Source: Planctomycetaceae bacterium (GTDB lineage: Bacteria; Planctomycetota; Planctomycetia; Pirellulales; UBA1268). From it: 40,081 bases of DNA. The stretch covers positions 1 to 40,081 of the forward strand of contig JABHNP010000200.1 of NCBI GenBank assembly GCA_018694455.1, given 5' to 3'. Under the pieces are notes generated by a model, which was given only the letters and a program-made list of their open reading frames with translations, had not been told where the DNA came from and did not search any database. This document shows positions 37,009 to 40,081 of the stretch, piece after piece (the first letter of the stretch is position 1; each line of letters starts with the position of its first letter). A program made the translations under genes and the position numbers.

Positions 37009-39204
37009 ATGGCAAAAGTTTGTCACACAACTGAGGAACACTCTCGCGGGCAGCGTAGCCTTCCTCCGCTGCAATTTGATGCTCCACTATCCTTTGGGGC
37101 GATTCTCCACGACTCTCGCTCGAAACATGGCGAGGGCGTCCAATTTGTTGTATTCAGCCGAAATGCAACTGGAATGCGAGTACTGCTCTACGATCAATCC
37201 GATGACCGCGACCCAATGCAAGTGATTTCCTTCGAACCGAAACACGATAGGTTCGGTGATGTGTGGAGTATTTTTGTGCCCGGGCTGAAACACGGCCAAC
37301 TGTATCATTTTCAGGCGGATGGTCCCTTTAACGCTTCTGGCGGCCACTTATTCGACCCGACGGCACGATTGATTGATCCGTATTCGAAAGCACTCGCTGG
37401 CCACTTCCTCAAACATAATGACGGCATTATTCGCCCCCCAAAAAGTGTTGTTGTCGACGATACATTTGACTGGAACGGGGACCGACATCTTCGCCACGGA
37501 CTGGCAGATACGGTCATTTATGAAATGCACATCAAGGGCTTTACAGCAGACCCTTCAAGTGGCGTCGAATACCCAGGGACGTACCTAGGCGTCATTGAGA
37601 AAATTCCGTATCTCAAAAGTCTTGGTATCACTGCAGTTGAACTCATGCCAATCCATGAGTTCCCACAGGAGTCCTTTTCTGGAAAACATCGCCAACATGA
37701 AAATTATTGGGGCTATGACCCATTGGCATTCTTCGCACCACATCAGGGCTATGCTGTCTCAAAGCAGCCGGCTGCCCAGGTATCTGAATTTAAAGAAATG
37801 GTACGGGCTCTTCATACCGCAGGTATCGAAGTCATTCTCGACGTGGTGTTGAATCACACAGCAGAAGGCAACGCCGAGGGCCCTACGCTCTCCATGAAGG
37901 GTCTCGAAAACAGTGTGTATTACATGCTGGACAAGGACAGCGGGACGTACCGCAACTACACCGGTTGCGGGAACACCATAAATGCAAACCACCCTGTCGT
38001 ACGAGAACTCATTGTCCTGTGCCTGCGATACTGGGTGTACACCTATCATATCGACGGGTTTCGTTTCGATCTCGCAAGCATTCTTTCCCGCGACCAGAAT
38101 GGAGATCTCCTGAAAAGCTCTCCGATCATAGAAGCTATCACGGAAGACCCACTGCTTGCAGACACCAAAATAATTGCTGAAGCGTGGGATGCAGCTGGTG
38201 CATACCAGGTAGGAACATTTGCCACATTACGTTGGGCAGAATGGAACGGACGGTATCGCGATGACGTAAGGCGTTATTGGCGTGGAGATGCGAACCAAAC
38301 AGGAAATCTTGCAACCCGACTTGCTGGCTCAAGTGATCTGTATGCCGGGGAACGTAGGCAACCATATCACAGCATTAACTTTATCACTTCACATGATGGC
38401 TTTACTCTGAATGATTTAGTGTGCTACGAGCATAAGCACAATGAAGCGAACACCGAAAACAACAATGACGGCGACAACAATAATTTCTCCTGCAATTACG
38501 GCGTAGAGGGGCCAACTGATAACGAAGCTATTGAGTTAGTGCGATCGAAACAGATTCGCAACATGCTTTCCACCCTGCTCCTGAGCCAAGGCGTCCCAAT
38601 GCTGCTTGCGGGTGACGAATGCCGTCGAACGCAAAAAGGAAATAACAATGCATACTGCCAAGACAACGAAATATCATGGTTCGACTGGAAACTGACTATC
38701 GATCACGCTGACCTCGTTCAATTCACTTCTTCACTGATATACCACAGACTCAGCAATCCAACGCTACGCCGACGCACGTTTCTGAAAGGCGGCAGCAGCA
38801 CCAATGGCACTGTCCCAGATGTCGAGTGGTTCTCATCCGATGGCACCCACGTCGATTGGTTTTCAGGCGATTTTAGTCTGGCATGTTTCTTTGGAGCACC
38901 GACACCGAAAGTGCTCATTGACGAAGATAACCCCAAGGCAGGCGGACTCGCTGGAACACCACAGCATGTCCTCATTTTTTGTAATGCAGGCACCGAAAAA
39001 CGTGAATTTCTTTTCCCATCGTCTCCTCTACTTCAAGAGATGCAGTGGAAGGTGTGTGTTGACACAAGTCAATTGCCCTCTCTCCGGCGATCACATCAAC
39101 CTTCTGGCTTTGACCCGTCGCGGCCGATTATTTTGGCTGAAAGAAGCCTCCTGTGTCTTCTGGCTCCCGGAAGTCGCAGGCCGGCAAAGCGTCTGGATTC
39201 CTGA
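37009..39204 (+). CDS. glgX: Glycogen debranching enzyme GlgX (GH13)
   Basis: A 731-residue GH13 alpha-1,6-glucosidase of the GlgX/isoamylase type, acting on limit dextrins of glycogen in the cytoplasm. An N-terminal CBM48-like beta domain (about 20-140) has FGAILHDSRS and RVLLYDQSDDRD. The (beta/alpha)8 barrel has DVVLNH, nucleophile D354 in DGFRFDLAS, acid/base E391 in IAEAWD and transition-state stabiliser D463 in TSHDGFTL, followed by the typical Asn/Asp-rich stretch NTENNNDGDNNN. A beta-sandwich C-terminus ends the protein. ATG 37009 is chosen over the in-frame TTG at 36976; the ribosome-binding site is weak in both cases. No other glycogen gene is next to it here. Confidence 0.94.
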   Translation: MAKVCHTTEEHSRGQRSLPPLQFDAPLSFGAILHDSRSKHGEGVQFVVFSRNATGMRVLLYDQSDDRDPMQVISFEPKHDRFGDVWSIFVPGLKHGQLYHFQADGPFNASGGHLFDPTARLIDPYSKALAGHFLKHNDGIIRPPKSVVVDDTFDWNGDRHLRHGLADTVIYEMHIKGFTADPSSGVEYPGTYLGVIEKIPYLKSLGITAVELMPIHEFPQESFSGKHRQHENYWGYDPLAFFAPHQGYAVSKQPAAQVSEFKEMVRALHTAGIEVILDVVLNHTAEGNAEGPTLSMKGLENSVYYMLDKDSGTYRNYTGCGNTINANHPVVRELIVLCLRYWVYTYHIDGFRFDLASILSRDQNGDLLKSSPIIEAITEDPLLADTKIIAEAWDAAGAYQVGTFATLRWAEWNGRYRDDVRRYWRGDANQTGNLATRLAGSSDLYAGERRQPYHSINFITSHDGFTLNDLVCYEHKHNEANTENNNDGDNNNFSCNYGVEGPTDNEAIELVRSKQIRNMLSTLLLSQGVPMLLAGDECRRTQKGNNNAYCQDNEISWFDWKLTIDHADLVQFTSSLIYHRLSNPTLRRRTFLKGGSSTNGTVPDVEWFSSDGTHVDWFSGDFSLACFFGAPTPKVLIDEDNPKAGGLAGTPQHVLIFCNAGTEKREFLFPSSPLLQEMQWKVCVDTSQLPSLRRSHQPSGFDPSRPIILAERSLLCLLAPGSRRPAKRLDS

Positions 39205-39293
39205 GACTTTTCGAGTTAGTATGGAGGCTTCCGAGAGCAAATGTACTCGGAGATTAATAACACGTGCACCCCACCCAACTGGAGAAGCCTCCC

Positions 39294-40081
39294 ATGTCCC
39301 GCTGTCCAACGCTTGCTAAACAACCATCGCATCTGTTTTTTGGAAGTGTGTATGCCCTTCTCGCCGGGTCACTTATTCTGTTCCCAGGCTGTGATACTGG
39401 GAATAAGTCGCCAGTTGTTGTGAAAGAAGATGCCAAAGCACCAGCGCACACCGACGACCATGACAAATCAGACCATGACCATGACCACATGGATGAAGAT
39501 CATTCTGATGAAAAGTCAGCGCAGAAGGCTGACGATGGTCATTCCCACGAAATGCCGGCAACTGTTGAGGCAGCCATCGCGCAACTGAAAAAAGTTACCG
39601 GTCAAGTGCGTCAAGCGCTTAAAAGTGGTGAAACCGACAAAGCTGACAGTCTCGTTCATTCAATTGGTCATCTTATGGAAGACCTGAACGAAAAGATTGC
39701 AGCCGCCAAAATTGACGAAAAAGTTAAAGATGCAGCTACCGCAGCCTCGAATAAGATATTTGAGGCTTATGGTGAAATTGATGAGGCTCTTCATGCAGCG
39801 GAAGATGAGATCAAAAAAATCGATTTCGGTAGTTTTGGACCCACTATCAACAAAGCCACCAAAAATCTTGAGGCTCTCTTGTTAGAGGCCAAAGATGCGG
39901 TTGTCGGTGAGAAGCCAAAGAAGGACGACAAGAAGGCTGCTGCTGACAAGAAGGCTGCTGACAAGAAGGCTGCTGACAAGAAGGCTGCTGACAAGAAGGC
40001 TGCTGACAAGAAGGCCGCTGACAAGAAGGCCGCTGACAAGAAGGCCGCTGACAAGAAGGCTGCTGACAAGAAGGCCGCTGA
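39294..40081 (+). CDS. Lipoprotein with His/Asp-rich segment and ADKKA repeats (cut by window edge)
   Basis: An open frame from ATG 39294, with GGAGAAG at 39281-39287, runs to the window end without a stop. It has a lipoprotein signal (FGSVYALLAGSLILFPGC), with the lipidated Cys at about residue 34. A His/Asp-rich segment follows (DDHDKSDHDHDHMDEDH), which could bind metal ions. Next comes a helical, coiled-coil-like region (about 90-200) resembling helical-bundle stress or metal-related lipoproteins, then a Lys/Ala/Asp-repeat tail. I do not recognise the family. The tail is encoded by a 15-base tandem repeat. It is 89 bases downstream of glgX. Confidence 0.8.
   Translation, partial: MSRCPTLAKQPSHLFFGSVYALLAGSLILFPGCDTGNKSPVVVKEDAKAPAHTDDHDKSDHDHDHMDEDHSDEKSAQKADDGHSHEMPATVEAAIAQLKKVTGQVRQALKSGETDKADSLVHSIGHLMEDLNEKIAAAKIDEKVKDAATAASNKIFEAYGEIDEALHAAEDEIKKIDFGSFGPTINKATKNLEALLLEAKDAVVGEKPKKDDKKAAADKKAADKKAADKKAADKKAADKKAADKKAADKKAADKKAADKKAA
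39927..40081 (+). repeat. 15-base tandem repeat encoding ADKKA units
   Basis: An 18-base variant copy at 39927-39944 is followed by nine full 15-base units (39945-40079) of the form GACAAGAAGGCTGCT, or the same with GCCGCT, and the start of a tenth. The units differ only at the third position of one Ala codon (GCT or GCC), so the protein repeat is unchanged. The array continues beyond the window, so the copy number is unknown. The synonymous variation suggests recent expansion and slippage. Confidence 0.97.

Noticed and set aside
39791..40069. A 92-codon minus-strand frame with repeated AFLSA units at the right edge
   Set aside because: It is the complement of the ADKKA-encoding tandem repeat; the plus-strand frame has a start, a ribosome-binding site and a lipoprotein signal.

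Overview
The window looks like chromosomal DNA of a planctomycete, probably a marine Pirellulales-type organism. The evidence is a DUF1559 pilin-like secreted protein, sulfatases of the kind that are abundant in that phylum, and two groEL genes flanking groES with dnaJ and grpE downstream. GTG and TTG starts are common and base composition is moderate. No rRNA, tRNA, CRISPR array, insertion sequence or phage gene was recognised. The taxonomy is inferred from gene content only.

Layout. 1-555 (-) is the start of homoserine dehydrogenase, cut by the window edge. 743-1807 (+) is an M42 aminopeptidase. 2068-8407 (+) is a protein-quality run: groEL1, groES, groEL2, dnaJ, grpE, an FmdB-type zinc ribbon and yacG. 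A multi-pass membrane protein follows. After a gene-poor 420-base stretch, 10094-14879 (-) holds a degenerate receiver-domain protein, a large secreted zinc metalloprotease and a nucleotide-pyrophosphatase-like protein. A phosphotransferase-fold protein and a DsbD-type reductase with a duplicated N-terminal domain follow on the + strand.

The most interesting region is 18961-30773, which looks like a polysaccharide-utilisation locus. It encodes a GH43 xylosidase/arabinofuranosidase-type enzyme, a GPH-family sugar:cation symporter and a very large exported protein of 2077 residues. In one uninterrupted frame that protein carries a GH26-like barrel, a complete GH3 enzyme, a sulfatase and a GH30 enzyme. 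A secreted alpha/beta hydrolase and a second sulfatase come next. The first three genes are nearly contiguous and probably co-transcribed. Together they suggest stepwise breakdown of a sulfated, xylose-containing glycan: GH26-like and GH30 cut the backbone, the sulfatases and esterase remove substituents, GH3 and GH43 release monosaccharides, and the symporter imports them. The substrate is inferred, not seen.

The rest (31013-40081) contains an unknown exported protein, the DUF1559 protein, a galactose-mutarotase-fold protein, purM, a small membrane-anchored protein and glgX. Last comes a truncated lipoprotein with a His/Asp-rich segment and a perfect 15-base tandem repeat encoding ADKKA units, which runs off the window end.
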